A stretch of DNA of 64,000 nt, from the NCBI RefSeq assembly GCF_022811925.1, contig NZ_CP065512.1:176208-240207 (forward strand), read 5' to 3'. This DNA comes from Cytobacillus oceanisediminis. Its GTDB lineage: Bacteria; Bacillota; Bacilli; Bacillales; Cytobacillaceae. The translations under genes were made by a program, and so were the position numbers. Under the pieces are notes generated by a model. The model made no database searches and was not told the DNA's origin. It was given only the letters and a program-made list of their open reading frames with translations. Shown piece after piece: positions 35,467-46,000 of the stretch (its first letter is position 1; every line of letters begins with the position of its first letter).

Positions 35467-35605
35467 CTTGCCAACTCCTTAGTTTTTATTTTTTTGATAC
35501 AAAAAAGCATGGGTTGGCAAGGAATATCTCAATGGAGAGGATACTCACCAGCCAAACCCATGCTTACTAGGCGGAACCGGTGAGTTCCAATCCTATTTAG
35601 TTTTT
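35464..35605 (-). promoter_or_regulatory. Candidate riboregulator: switching leader of 231-aa gene
   Basis: Several pairings compete in the minus-strand RNA. One: AGCATGGGTTTGGC (plus 35551-35564) pairs with GCCAACCCATGCT (35506-35518) and is followed by T residues, a terminator with a 32-nt loop. Two: GTTGGCAAGG at 35466-35475 (read on the minus strand), between the SD and the first base of the GTG, is an exact 10-nt complement of CCTTGCCAAC at 35513-35522, the 3' side of the terminator. Three: ACTCACC (35579-35585) is complementary to GGTGAGT (35543-35549) in the terminator loop, and overlaps a local hairpin GGAAC-TCACCG-GTTCC. Such mutually exclusive folds are typical of riboswitches or attenuators. 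It matches no riboswitch class that I know. Confidence 0.6.
35501..35564 (-). terminator. Terminator within 231-aa gene leader
   Basis: A 13-bp stem with one bulged base (35551-35564 with 35506-35518), followed on the minus strand by TTTTT. Its 3' half can instead pair with the translation start region, so termination is probably conditional. Confidence 0.75.
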
Positions 35606-35712
35606 CTTAATATCAAGCTATAAATTTACCTTTCTTTTGACGTCATCTCCTTATCTTGATTTGCCTTACACTGATACTGTATGAAGGAGCCCATTCTTTA
35701 TGACAAAAAACA
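35606..35712 (-). other. Untranslated stretch upstream of leader RNA
   Basis: About 100 bases between the terminator of the giant hub gene and the folded leader. It should hold the promoter of the 231-aa gene. I see only a weak candidate (TTGTCA, 19 bases, TACAGT, near the right end), and AAGGAGATGACGTC, which could start a six-codon reading frame (ATG ACG TCA AAA GAA AGG TAA) but with the SD too close. Nothing else is evident. Confidence 0.4.
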
Positions 35713-35742
35713 CAAAAAAACTGCCGAATACAAGTCCGGCAG
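35713..35742 (-). terminator. Terminator after giant hub gene
   Basis: The minus strand reads CTGCCG ... CGGCAG with weak additional pairing inside, followed by seven T residues (plus 35713-35742). It ends the long run of three giant genes. Confidence 0.9.
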
Positions 35743-35757
35743 CTTCTTTTCTTCAGT

Positions 35758-38700
35758 TTATTGTCCTTTTCCTAATTCATTAAGCTCTTTTGCCTTTTCC
35801 TGATCAGCATAGACACCGCCTGAACCGGAAAGGAAGTTTAATAGTTCAATACCGGCATTGCCCCAGAATTCAGCTTCTCCATCGTCATGAAAGAGTGTAG
35901 CGTCGAACATTTTGTCATAGCGACCTGGTGTATCGCCATAGACCATCCCGGCATGATTATTGATGCCGGCCGTTAATTCTTTTCCTCTATATGTGAGCGG
36001 CATGGCAACCACACATTGAAGATTTTCCTTGTATCGACGGTAATGTTCGAACAGCATTTCACTCCCAATCCAGAACCCCATGTTCAGGATGAATCCAATC
36101 GGGGTAGCTGAAGCGACTCCTCGGAGCATACCAATGATGTTCTTGGATGCTTTTGCTACATCATCCGCATTTGTCAGCATCTTTAAACCAGATGTGAGAA
36201 CAAGCTTTCTTGATAACGTCTTGGCTGTTCCAGTTCCCCATTTTCCTTGGGACTTTGTAAGGTTTTGTATTGCGTTTTGGAAGTGCTTTTTAAGCCTGTC
36301 GTTTAGGGCTTTCTTTTTGACCGGATCCTTTTCTTTTATGATATTATCCAGCGTATCAAGAGCAGCCTGGATATCTTTCGAGGTTCCGTCATTAACCAAT
36401 ACTAATGCCTGCCTTAAACCTTTTGTGTTAACCCATTCTCCAACATTCTTTGGCAAATATGGAGACTTCCTCAGCCATGAGCTCAGATTCTTGATTCCCT
36501 TTCTGGCAAAATAGGAAGTTGCCATTCCCGCCACAAATGAAGCAGCAAAGCTGTTGAACCATTTGGCTGTCTCCAAAATGATTTGGTCATCATTTACGCA
36601 GAGAAGGTCAGGCTCAATCGATGTTACAAATCCTGTTTCTGCACTGAAATGGTGAGTTACAGCTTTAACCTGGCATGTTCCATTAATATCATTGATATCA
36701 TCATTGAGGAACATCATATCATGAGGCTTTACTGTAGGATCCCCCAGCACTAGGATATTACCTTTATACATATCCTTCATATTGTCACGAAGAGAGGACA
36801 TTCCAAAGTAGGTTGCCATTACTTCTGACGAGTAGAAATCCGCAAATTTAGCAACGACATTTGCTTCAACCACACGGGTCTTGTGTTTGTCATAACGGAT
36901 ATCCGCATCTGCATAAAGCACTGGCGTCTGATTTCCATCATAGTTAACGATCACGTTGGTATAGAGATTATCCTCACTCGCCTTTATATTGTTTTGGATA
37001 ATATCGTAGTGCGACGTGTACAGCTTATGCTGCATGTATGGCCTTCTTGCTTCTTTTGTCAGATGCCTTGTCCATGTTTTGTTGGATTCATCAAATTGGT
37101 AGTAGGAATCATATTCAAAAGCACATCGCCAATATGGCTTTCCAAAGAATAGGGTAGACCTTAATTCAAACGGGTGCACTGCTGCAATGTAGTCCGGCGA
37201 CGTATTGGCAACGGTCGTAATGATATCCCAAACCGTGTTGTTGTAGAATTTAACAACGACGTTCTTTTCATCCCCTGGATTGAAAATCTTGAATTTATTG
37301 GCCCACAGATTGCTCCAGGTAAAGTCATTAAAGATATTATTTCTTTCTCCATTTGGATGCACCCACTGCGAGAAAGTAGGAGAACCATTTGAGGAATAAA
37401 TGTTTTGAGCTACTTCACCATACTCATCGTTATACCAAATCAGATTTCCTAAAGGTTTGGAAGCGGTAGTATCTGTTGTGTCCCAAGCCTGCCCAAAGTG
37501 CATAATGCCCAACGGGTTTTTCTTGAAGAGCTGTCCATCAGAGGCCCCGTTCATAAAGTCTTTTATCCAGCTTCCTTTAGAACCCATTAAACTGCAGATT
37601 AAATCTCTTGGCTCCGTCACAGAGAAAAGACCGTCATTGTCATCATCCGGGTCACCTGATATGACATTACCAAGCTCTACCCCGTCACCTTGAGCAACAA
37701 TATCAATGACATCCCCTATTTCCATTTCAGTAATCGTTCCATTGAACACTACTGGCAAGTCCTTTGCGTTTCCGCTATAGCCCATCCTCAAATGGATTCT
37801 GGCTCCGGTTTCAAGAGAAATGGTCTTGTGATGTTCATTGGCTTTTTTATCGATCAGATCTTGCGGGATTTCATTCCAAATGTAGTTATCCCACCATTTT
37901 ACTTCGCGATCAACGAAATCAATGTCTGTCCTGCGGGTTGTCAGGTTGGAGTAAACATTTGTCATTGAAATGACAGCAGTATCGGCTGCGATCTTTCTGG
38001 AGCGGTGAACGTCGATACTTTCAATTGCATTAAAGCCGTACATGTTATCCCAGAATTTATATTTTCCGAAGTAATCCCCTTCATGGATGATAAACATTTG
38101 GAATCCAGGGAAGGCCCGGACCATGCGCCCCCTCTGGTCATGCCTTCTTAAATCATGGAACATTTCCCTGTAAAGGGTTTGCGGATCCGCTTCATTATAG
38201 AGTCTCGTGTCGCTTGCAGCCTGTGAAGACTCCACTGCCTTATCCATTTCCTTGGCACTGAAATACAAGTTGTATCCCTTAGATGCCATATTGTAAGAGT
38301 AGAGGTAGCCATTCTTGTCCTCAATATGAAGAGGATGCTTGAGCCACTCCCAGTAGGTCCCCTGGTGCTGGAATAGGTCATGAAGCTTTTTCAAGTGTTT
38401 GAGATACAGATCATAAAGCTGTGTTTTGCTCAGTGTTTCAAGATGTTCTTTCATTGCCTTTTTAATCCCATTCTTATCGGAATTAACTTTCAATCCCGCC
38501 TTCTTGAGTACTTTTAAATCGTAGTATTCCAGTTCGAGCAGGGCTTCCACATAATCTGTTTTCTTGCCTCCGCCAGTTGTGATTTTCTCCTCTTTGCTTA
38601 AGCCGGCATATTTTTTATAAATCGCCTGGTTAAAGCCGCTTGCAGTATCAAACGGTTTTTGCGCATAGTGGTTAAATCTGCTTATGACTCCGGAAGCAAC

Positions 38701-41700
38701 GTCGCTTGCCAGAATATCCTTAGAGGTCTTGACCTTTTTATTTGGATTTTCATATAAGGCAAACATGGCATCCCATGGACGGCAATATACTTCAAAGTTT
38801 TCCAAATTGTCATCAAGATGACGGGACATTTCATAATACGCAGCAAGCTGGGCAACAGCCATCTCAAGGTTATGTTTCCAGTTGTAAATCAACTTTTTGG
38901 CTTCACTGACTGACATGCCATTTGAGCTGATGTCAACCTGTGCTATTCCTGCACGGCCGGCTTTGGAAACCATAGGGTTATTGTTTTTATAATGCTTCCA
39001 TCCAGTTGTCTTATCAAGAAATGCCTTCATCATGGTCATAAAGCGTTCTTTCGTCGGCTTTTTATCCGCCTTGTAAAATGCTTTTGCTTTAATGAAGTCC
39101 TGTTTCTTTGGTTTAACAATCTTTTCTTTCTTGATTAGCTGGTCAACCCTCCAGGATACTGTTGAGCCCATGCTGTAATGCATGTCGAAAACCATGGAAT
39201 AGAATTCTTCTGCTGGAGTATAGGAAACTTGTTTGAGGGATTTATCCGCATCTTTCATGTCCCCTTTGCAGTCCTCAATGAAGTTTTTAGCAGAATAATA
39301 TTTGGAGAAGTATTTATCAACGAGGGTATTGAGGTGGTTGTAGATTTTGTCCTCACTTGGTGTTGGCTCGCTTTTAAACTCTTCATAGCTATAATTCGGG
39401 AAAAGTTTTTGCCATTCGGCCTTTGTAGGGAAAGAATAGAATACAGGCGTTCCATCGTCACTGGTCTTCGTCAGGAATGTTTTCAATTCCGGATTTTTAT
39501 AATTAGCCTGCGCAGCTTCCGAAGCCATTTGCTGGCCAGCTGACTGACTAGGATTAGCTTCGCCTTCTTCTTCTTTAGACCAATTAAAAACCCAATTTAG
39601 CGGCTCTACCCCATCTGTCTTTTGCATTTCCTCCAGGATGCCCCAATCGGCTTCTGTTGTATTAAAGAGTTTGTTGATATCCCCGCTGCTAGTATAAGCA
39701 GCAACACCTGCAGCATCAAACATGTTCATCTGATGGCTCTCTCCATACATCTTTTCTACATTTTCACGGAATGTCGTAAGGGTAGAAAAATAGAAGTCCG
39801 GGTCCACATAAATTCCGTTGGTTAAATTTTTATATGTCTTGATTCCGGCATCCAGGTGAGGAAGGATAGCGTTAACCTCTTCATAGGTCGGAAGTTCAAG
39901 GTCGGGATAAACCTCCAATTTTCTCAGCCTAGCTTCAATCATACGGTCATTCGCAAATGCATTCTTATGTGCCTTTAACATTTCCAGGTCCATATGCTTT
40001 GCATTCCCTGGCAAGGCTTTCAGTTCTTCTCTCTGCCGTTGAGTCTTATCAAAGCCGATAGCTGAAATCATAACGTGGAATCTTCCGGGGAAACCAGGGA
40101 CTGTGCTTATTCTTACACTTTGGAACATGATGTGCCTGATGCCGAATAGCTGAGCCAGATCGTTCTTAACGCCAAGGTAGCCATTCGTAATGCCTTGTGC
40201 GTATTGCTTGGCGTATTCATCGGATTTACGGATTAGCCTGCTGAAATCCTGAGCTGCATCTTCGTCCATCTCCAGAACAATATCAAGATACGGATCTCCT
40301 CCACCCAAGTATTGAAGCGTCGGTGCTTCCCCGGCCAATACATGCCCACTGCTGAACTCATTTGAAAAACGGGCATTTACAGAAAGCGGAATAAGGTGTC
40401 CTTTGATTTCGAAATCGTTCATTTTCACACCGAGCTCACTTGCTTCAATAATGCGCATTCTCTTATTGAACTCTTCTTCATATTTATCAGCCGTTTCAAG
40501 CATATTGTCTGCGCCGGAAGCGATTTTCTTTAGGACTTCAAAATTAGCTGCTGTACCCGGGATATAGAAAACTCCCTTATCCTCATTGAAATAGCGTTTG
40601 AAGAAAGATTCCATGGTCCGCTGATTTTCAACACTTTTCATTTTCGCCAGAATGATTATCCCCTGCTTCTGCCGATTGATGTAAGGAGATTCATTGTAAT
40701 CTACCGGAGGAGTTTCATTGGACCTCTCAAAGAAATCCGTCAGGTCATTCCATTCAAATCTTTCTTTATAGAACACCCTGCTCTCATAAGGAATAAAGAT
40801 ATTCTTTTGCTGAGTCAGCTTCTCCCACTCTTCTTTAAAATCATTGTCATACATCTCGGAGAATATTTCCTCACCAGCGATAACTGCATTTTCAGCTGTT
40901 TCACTCTTAATAGGATATTTATCTTTAAGATATTTGACTACATCCCAGAAAAACCCATCTTTCTTGCCGAAATAATCAATGACCGAATAGTCTTTAATAT
41001 TGGCATCCTTATAAACTTGATATTCTCGGAGAAGTTTTTTGGCAGTTTCTGAATCCTGTTCCTTGCTTTGGAATTGAAGGCTCTTCTTCAAATCGATACG
41101 GTGTTTCTCTGGAGAATCCGCATTCTTCATCCAGTTGATGGCTTCCCTTCGCTGCTCCAAAAATTCTTCATCTGCTAGAGTAAAGGACAACTCATTTTTA
41201 ATGGGGCCTTCCAGACGCTTAAAGTAACGGTGTTTTTCTTCACGCTCTACAAGGGCCTGATTATAATACCAACGCATTAAAGGGTAGCTGATAGATTCAT
41301 TAAGGCTGCTATGATCCATTAGATAAGCCTCAGAGTTGAATTCTACAAGTGTCAGCGTAGCTGTAAGAGATTCAGGGAAATTAGGGACAGTTGATACCTC
41401 AATGTCCATCAAGCCGACATCCTGTACACCAATTACCTCATTAATATAATAGTTGTCGATAGGAACGAAAGGTGTTTTGGCAAATTGAGCCAGAAGCGGT
41501 CTTAGCCCATCAACTTCAAGGAAATTCTCTTTATCTCCGGCTTTTCTAGGGATAAGCTTACCGTTAATGTTCTCAATATCATGAAAGTAAAGGTCCATTT
41601 TTAAAGTAGTGAGGGTTTGCCCACGATTGACTAAAACGGATGATTTCGTGCGGAGTGTTTTGACCCGGGAGATATTTGAGGTTTTGTCCACATCAATTGC

Positions 41701-43014
41701 CACTGGTGGAATTGTCAGGATGACATCCCCAATCCTTACTTTTGAATGCAGCTTTAAGTCATCTTCCGTTTGTATCCCTTTAAGGAATTCTTTCACGCGA
41801 TCATCATAAGCTTTGAAGAAATTGTGATTGTTTGGCTTTTCGTCCTCACCATTCGCAAATAGGAGAGTATCTGTATTCAGCTCACTGTCAGGGAGACTGA
41901 CGGGATCTCCTTCTACATTAGGCTCTAAGGTTCTGTCCGGATGGGACATCCCCTGCCGGTTATCATCACCTGAATCAAAGACCTTTATGTTCAACTCGTG
42001 TATCCAGCTGTATGGATTTAAGATGCTTGAGCCTTTAAGGGCATCGTCAAATTCAAAGTTTGCTAATGGAACATGGGTGAACTTCTTTGATTGTTCTACA
42101 AGCATGGATTTGTTTACATGAACAAAGGAACTGCCTCTTTTGATTTTGTCCTTTATGGGTGCAGGGTTTTTCTCAGCGGTAGCATAGAGGTCGCAAATAT
42201 ATCGGTTTCCATAGTAATCCAAGCTCGGCTGATCTCCATCCTTTGCTCGGTCAAAATGAAGGACAACCAATGCAGTTCCGTTCTCGCTGTATTTAAGAAG
42301 TTTTTTATTGTATGCCAAGGCTTCACTGGCCACCTCAAACATGTCTTCTGTTTTTAACCCGTAGATGTCTGCATATCGCTTATTTTTTGATGATTTATAC
42401 TCATCCTTCTTCTCTGGATCATACTCGGCTGCATCAATTCCGTTGTATCGGACTTCGATCTCGGAACCCTCATTGATTCCATATCCGCTGAGAAGGTCCG
42501 TCGTTGAGACAATTGAAGCTCTTATTGTATCGCCATCATGAATTTTCATTACTTTTGCGATAGCAATGTAATCCATAGTGGTAGAAGGAATACTCTCTGT
42601 TTCTGCCATCGATTTGAACATTGAGTTTGCTTCGTTGATGGTTTCCCCCTGGATTTCGGCTTTTGGACCAATAGACAGCGGGGAACTGAACACTTCTTTT
42701 TCATAGCGGTACCGCCCTGCCCGAACCAGGCGCTTAGCTTCAAAACCGCAATCCACATAGACAATTTGTTCACGTATTTTGGTAATTTCCATATCCCTGA
42801 ACTCAGTAAGATGGTGGAATCCTATTTCAACAGGGTACCGGCTTACTTTCTTTTCTATTTCGGACAGGAACAAATGAAAACGGGGGCTCGTGGCCACTTT
42901 GCCATTATTTCCTGCATGAAAAAACGTATATCCATCATCCAGGTAAACACCTACTCGCCATGGTGAGTCTTTGCTCAATCTGGAAAGAGAGGTAATTAAT
43001 ATTTTTTCCTTCAT
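35758..43014 (-). CDS. Giant tail hub-like protein with nuclease-fold domain, 2418 aa
   Basis: ATG at 43014 sits 7 nt after AGAGGTG; an in-frame GTG at 43023 overlaps the SD. Residues about 150-280 form a staphylococcal-nuclease-like domain with D160-T163 (HDGDT), R189, D194 and E197 (VRYNGIDAAE) and R271 near GNRYICDLY, so the catalytic set looks complete. Two copies of a tail-protein motif follow: VSTVPNFPESLTATLTLVEF (about 540-560) and ISTVPGFPGRFHVMISAIGF (about 965-990). Residues about 1335-1440 resemble an SLT domain whose catalytic Glu is replaced. The C-terminal third has hub-like segments (IDIVAQGDGVEL). It precedes the spike genes, as hubs do. It is far larger than any typical hub. 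Role: hub or penetration device, perhaps with DNA or wall processing. Confidence 0.75.
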   Translation of the reverse strand: MKEKILITSLSRLSKDSPWRVGVYLDDGYTFFHAGNNGKVATSPRFHLFLSEIEKKVSRYPVEIGFHHLTEFRDMEITKIREQIVYVDCGFEAKRLVRAGRYRYEKEVFSSPLSIGPKAEIQGETINEANSMFKSMAETESIPSTTMDYIAIAKVMKIHDGDTIRASIVSTTDLLSGYGINEGSEIEVRYNGIDAAEYDPEKKDEYKSSKNKRYADIYGLKTEDMFEVASEALAYNKKLLKYSENGTALVVLHFDRAKDGDQPSLDYYGNRYICDLYATAEKNPAPIKDKIKRGSSFVHVNKSMLVEQSKKFTHVPLANFEFDDALKGSSILNPYSWIHELNIKVFDSGDDNRQGMSHPDRTLEPNVEGDPVSLPDSELNTDTLLFANGEDEKPNNHNFFKAYDDRVKEFLKGIQTEDDLKLHSKVRIGDVILTIPPVAIDVDKTSNISRVKTLRTKSSVLVNRGQTLTTLKMDLYFHDIENINGKLIPRKAGDKENFLEVDGLRPLLAQFAKTPFVPIDNYYINEVIGVQDVGLMDIEVSTVPNFPESLTATLTLVEFNSEAYLMDHSSLNESISYPLMRWYYNQALVEREEKHRYFKRLEGPIKNELSFTLADEEFLEQRREAINWMKNADSPEKHRIDLKKSLQFQSKEQDSETAKKLLREYQVYKDANIKDYSVIDYFGKKDGFFWDVVKYLKDKYPIKSETAENAVIAGEEIFSEMYDNDFKEEWEKLTQQKNIFIPYESRVFYKERFEWNDLTDFFERSNETPPVDYNESPYINRQKQGIIILAKMKSVENQRTMESFFKRYFNEDKGVFYIPGTAANFEVLKKIASGADNMLETADKYEEEFNKRMRIIEASELGVKMNDFEIKGHLIPLSVNARFSNEFSSGHVLAGEAPTLQYLGGGDPYLDIVLEMDEDAAQDFSRLIRKSDEYAKQYAQGITNGYLGVKNDLAQLFGIRHIMFQSVRISTVPGFPGRFHVMISAIGFDKTQRQREELKALPGNAKHMDLEMLKAHKNAFANDRMIEARLRKLEVYPDLELPTYEEVNAILPHLDAGIKTYKNLTNGIYVDPDFYFSTLTTFRENVEKMYGESHQMNMFDAAGVAAYTSSGDINKLFNTTEADWGILEEMQKTDGVEPLNWVFNWSKEEEGEANPSQSAGQQMASEAAQANYKNPELKTFLTKTSDDGTPVFYSFPTKAEWQKLFPNYSYEEFKSEPTPSEDKIYNHLNTLVDKYFSKYYSAKNFIEDCKGDMKDADKSLKQVSYTPAEEFYSMVFDMHYSMGSTVSWRVDQLIKKEKIVKPKKQDFIKAKAFYKADKKPTKERFMTMMKAFLDKTTGWKHYKNNNPMVSKAGRAGIAQVDISSNGMSVSEAKKLIYNWKHNLEMAVAQLAAYYEMSRHLDDNLENFEVYCRPWDAMFALYENPNKKVKTSKDILASDVASGVISRFNHYAQKPFDTASGFNQAIYKKYAGLSKEEKITTGGGKKTDYVEALLELEYYDLKVLKKAGLKVNSDKNGIKKAMKEHLETLSKTQLYDLYLKHLKKLHDLFQHQGTYWEWLKHPLHIEDKNGYLYSYNMASKGYNLYFSAKEMDKAVESSQAASDTRLYNEADPQTLYREMFHDLRRHDQRGRMVRAFPGFQMFIIHEGDYFGKYKFWDNMYGFNAIESIDVHRSRKIAADTAVISMTNVYSNLTTRRTDIDFVDREVKWWDNYIWNEIPQDLIDKKANEHHKTISLETGARIHLRMGYSGNAKDLPVVFNGTITEMEIGDVIDIVAQGDGVELGNVISGDPDDDNDGLFSVTEPRDLICSLMGSKGSWIKDFMNGASDGQLFKKNPLGIMHFGQAWDTTDTTASKPLGNLIWYNDEYGEVAQNIYSSNGSPTFSQWVHPNGERNNIFNDFTWSNLWANKFKIFNPGDEKNVVVKFYNNTVWDIITTVANTSPDYIAAVHPFELRSTLFFGKPYWRCAFEYDSYYQFDESNKTWTRHLTKEARRPYMQHKLYTSHYDIIQNNIKASEDNLYTNVIVNYDGNQTPVLYADADIRYDKHKTRVVEANVVAKFADFYSSEVMATYFGMSSLRDNMKDMYKGNILVLGDPTVKPHDMMFLNDDINDINGTCQVKAVTHHFSAETGFVTSIEPDLLCVNDDQIILETAKWFNSFAASFVAGMATSYFARKGIKNLSSWLRKSPYLPKNVGEWVNTKGLRQALVLVNDGTSKDIQAALDTLDNIIKEKDPVKKKALNDRLKKHFQNAIQNLTKSQGKWGTGTAKTLSRKLVLTSGLKMLTNADDVAKASKNIIGMLRGVASATPIGFILNMGFWIGSEMLFEHYRRYKENLQCVVAMPLTYRGKELTAGINNHAGMVYGDTPGRYDKMFDATLFHDDGEAEFWGNAGIELLNFLSGSGGVYADQEKAKELNELGKGQ

Positions 43015-43039
43015 CCTTTTCACCTCTTGTCTAATAAAA

Positions 43040-43075
43040 GGAAAAGAGCTAACGGAATCGTTAACTCTCTTTTCC
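43040..43075 (-). terminator. Long hairpin after 2416-aa gene
   Basis: GGGAAAAGAGAGTTAACG and CGTTAGCTCTTTTCC pair almost fully around ATTC on the minus strand (plus 43040-43075), followed by TTTTATT. It lies between the stop of the 2416-aa gene and the hub-like gene. Confidence 0.75.
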
Positions 43076-43078
43076 CTA

Positions 43079-46000
43079 CTAATATGCGTAACCCTTATTC
43101 ATGGCATTTGCAACCTGATTTTCCAACCACTTGCGGTCAATTTGCTTGGAATTGTCATTTACATTGACGTTTGTAGCCATCTTCATGTTGGACATTGCCA
43201 TTACTTCATTGTTGATCAAAGCGGCGATATCATTACTGCTCATGCGCTGGGCTGATTTAGCATTAATCCTGATATTGAGGTATTCCCCATTATCATTCTG
43301 TGCGACACGGGCTGTCGGAGCACCAAGTGTCTCAGGTGCCACGGGTGCCATTTCCTGCAGACCTTCCGGTGTAGGAGCACCTTTCATAGCTGCATTCGTT
43401 GCCCATAGGGACGCAAATCCAGCTGTTGCCACTCCCAAAACTCCAGCTGCGCTTCCGCTGAATTTTGCCTTTGCCTGTGTGGCTATCTCCGCAAGGGTGT
43501 TGTCCATTTGATCACGGATGGTTCTATAAACAGGGACTTCGCTGTTTGGAAGTATACCTGGATTTCGGCTTTGGCCATTCATGATTTCCATTACATTTCC
43601 CGAATCCTCAAAGCGGTCCGTAATGTTGTTTAGCCTGCTGGTATGTGCTCTGAAAACGGCCTTTTCAAGACTTTCTCTGTGGGCATCCATGGATTCATAT
43701 CCAAGTTCTTTGGCGACGCGGTTCAGGTAGCCTGCCCCTTCCGTTCCTGGAAGGTGCTCACCTGTCCGAACTACATTGGATAGTTTATCGAATCCAATAC
43801 CCTGGGAAGCAAACATCATTAAGCTTGACTGCCGGTTTCCGTTAACACCCATGCTGCCGAAAGTCTCTTCTGCCCCGCCTAACAACTCTAAAGCTGTTTT
43901 CATAAAGCTTTCTCGGGATCCTCTATAGACCTCTCCATCCCCGATTTCAAGGAACGGCTTATTCTTGAAGAGTCCTCTATCTGCTAAATCAGCGGCAGCC
44001 TGACCATAATCAAGGTTATTGCTCGGATTATTAACCTTGTCAATCATAGCGTAGAGGTCTTTCATGACTTCTTCAGAAGTTAGCGCAGACCCTTCCACTT
44101 TTTTGGCTGAAATGGATTTCTGTGAGTATTCACGCAAAAATTCATCGACAATTGCTGTTTCACGAACATAATCATCTTGGGTGTATTTAAGGGCACCCTC
44201 TGCCTGGTTGAAAAGCTTATATTTTGTCTCAGACAGAGACATAAAGGCAGCTGACATTCTCATACGGGTGTTATCTACACTTCCGATAGTAGTAGACGTC
44301 GAGCGGGCTAGAACGGACTTTTCATGCTCTTCTAATGCAAGATTTGTGAATTCACCATTCTTCGCAATGCCCCAATTGCCATACTGGCCGGTTTTTGCAA
44401 CTGCTTCCCTGATTCTCTCCCTTGCCTCGTCCCCATGGAGACTGCCAAGAGTGAGGTTTTCTGAACCGGAGAAGAATTGCTCCGAGGCAGTAACAATGTC
44501 TTTATGAGTGACTTCAAGCCCTGTGATTTTTGCCAAACTGGATCGGAAGCTTGCTTCATGGCCACTCATGATTTCTGCAGCTTGATTCAGGTTTTTCGCC
44601 GTTTCCTTTCGGTTTAATCTGGCCATATCGTTAAGGACAGCCGCTCTGCGTTCATCATCTTTAATGCCATATTGTGATAGGATGACTGCGATGTTATCTC
44701 CGTCGAAGTCACCGGATATACGCTCAGCCATACCTGGCAATCCGACAACCTGACCGTTGCCAACCGCTTCACTGATCTTAAGCTTGAGTGACTGGGTTGT
44801 ACCTGTATCAATGGAAGGGTAACGGATGGCAGTTGAATACGTATCATGCTTATTCCAATTCTTCAGTACCCAATCGGTCATCTCATCAGACTTAATGTTG
44901 GATGTGTCTACGCCCCATGATTTTGCGATGTTTTCAGCATTGTCCCCAACCAGGTTCCGGACATCATCCACATTCATGTAAATGTGGCCTTCCCTTGCCA
45001 TCCCTTTGTTCACCCACTTACCATCTTCCTTTTGGTAGGCAAGCAGCGGGTTTACGCCGCCAAATTGGTATTGGGAGGAATTATCGAGCCTTCTGGCCAT
45101 AATTCTGGACATGCCCTCTTTTGAAGTCGAGTCACCCAGCGTTTGAATAAGCCTGGATGCTTCCATATTGATTTCATCTGCAAGTGATGATTTAGCTTTT
45201 GCAACTTGCTCTTCCGAAAACTTGTTTGTAACAAAAGTGGAATTATACTCATCCATCTTTCTGGCGATTTTAGCATAATGCCCTTTAACAGAATCAAGGA
45301 ACTGCACTTTGTCATCCTGCCTCATATCGCTTGGGAGCTTCATGGAATCTACATCAATAAGCGGGATATACTGATTGGCTGCAAATTCAGGGAGCTTCAT
45401 ATAAGCTGTGCCATTATTCCTTAAGAGGAACTTTTGAAGCTTTTCTCCCTGACCTCCGGCTTTGAGGTTGTAGTTCACTGCTCCGGCATTAAGGACCGTT
45501 TTTGCATAATCTCCTACAGTAAACATCTGATTATGAGCGGATTTCATTGGAATCTGTTCGAATGAATCCTTGCTGACATGAAGAACACCATCTTTTAATT
45601 GTGCATTCACGTCCGTCATGATTCCCATTCCATCGCTCGTATAATCAATAACAGCATCTCCCGCTTTCGGTGTCCATCCTTTATCATGATTAAGGGCAGC
45701 TTTCACGGTTTCACTGAAGACTTTCTGCTGCGCTTTTATCTCCCCTGTAGTACCTGCACCGTAAACTGTCTCACGAAGCCAATCTACATGGGCGGATGAT
45801 TCACCAGGCTTAGCCAATTTTGTGGAGCGGTAAGAACGGTCGAGCATTTCAATTTCCTTAATCGTGATCTTGGCATTATTCAATCCACCCTGACGATTCC
45901 ATACATCATGCGCCATTGTCAATTCCCCGAAGACTTCACGGTTCAGGCCAAGATTTTTCCGCCAATTAGCTGAAAATTGCTCCCTAGCCTCATAACTTAA

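Noticed and set aside
35500..35605. tRNA or tRNA-like gene in the folded leader
   Set aside because: GGAAC ... GTTCC recalls a T-arm, but there is no acceptor stem, anticodon arm or CCA arrangement, and the main stem is a terminator.
44696..44710. DFDGD as a calcium-binding (EF-hand or dockerin) loop
   Set aside because: The flanks are hydrophobic strands (ISG before, NIAVIL after), the glycine and glutamate positions of an EF-hand are missing, and polymerase motifs lie on both sides.
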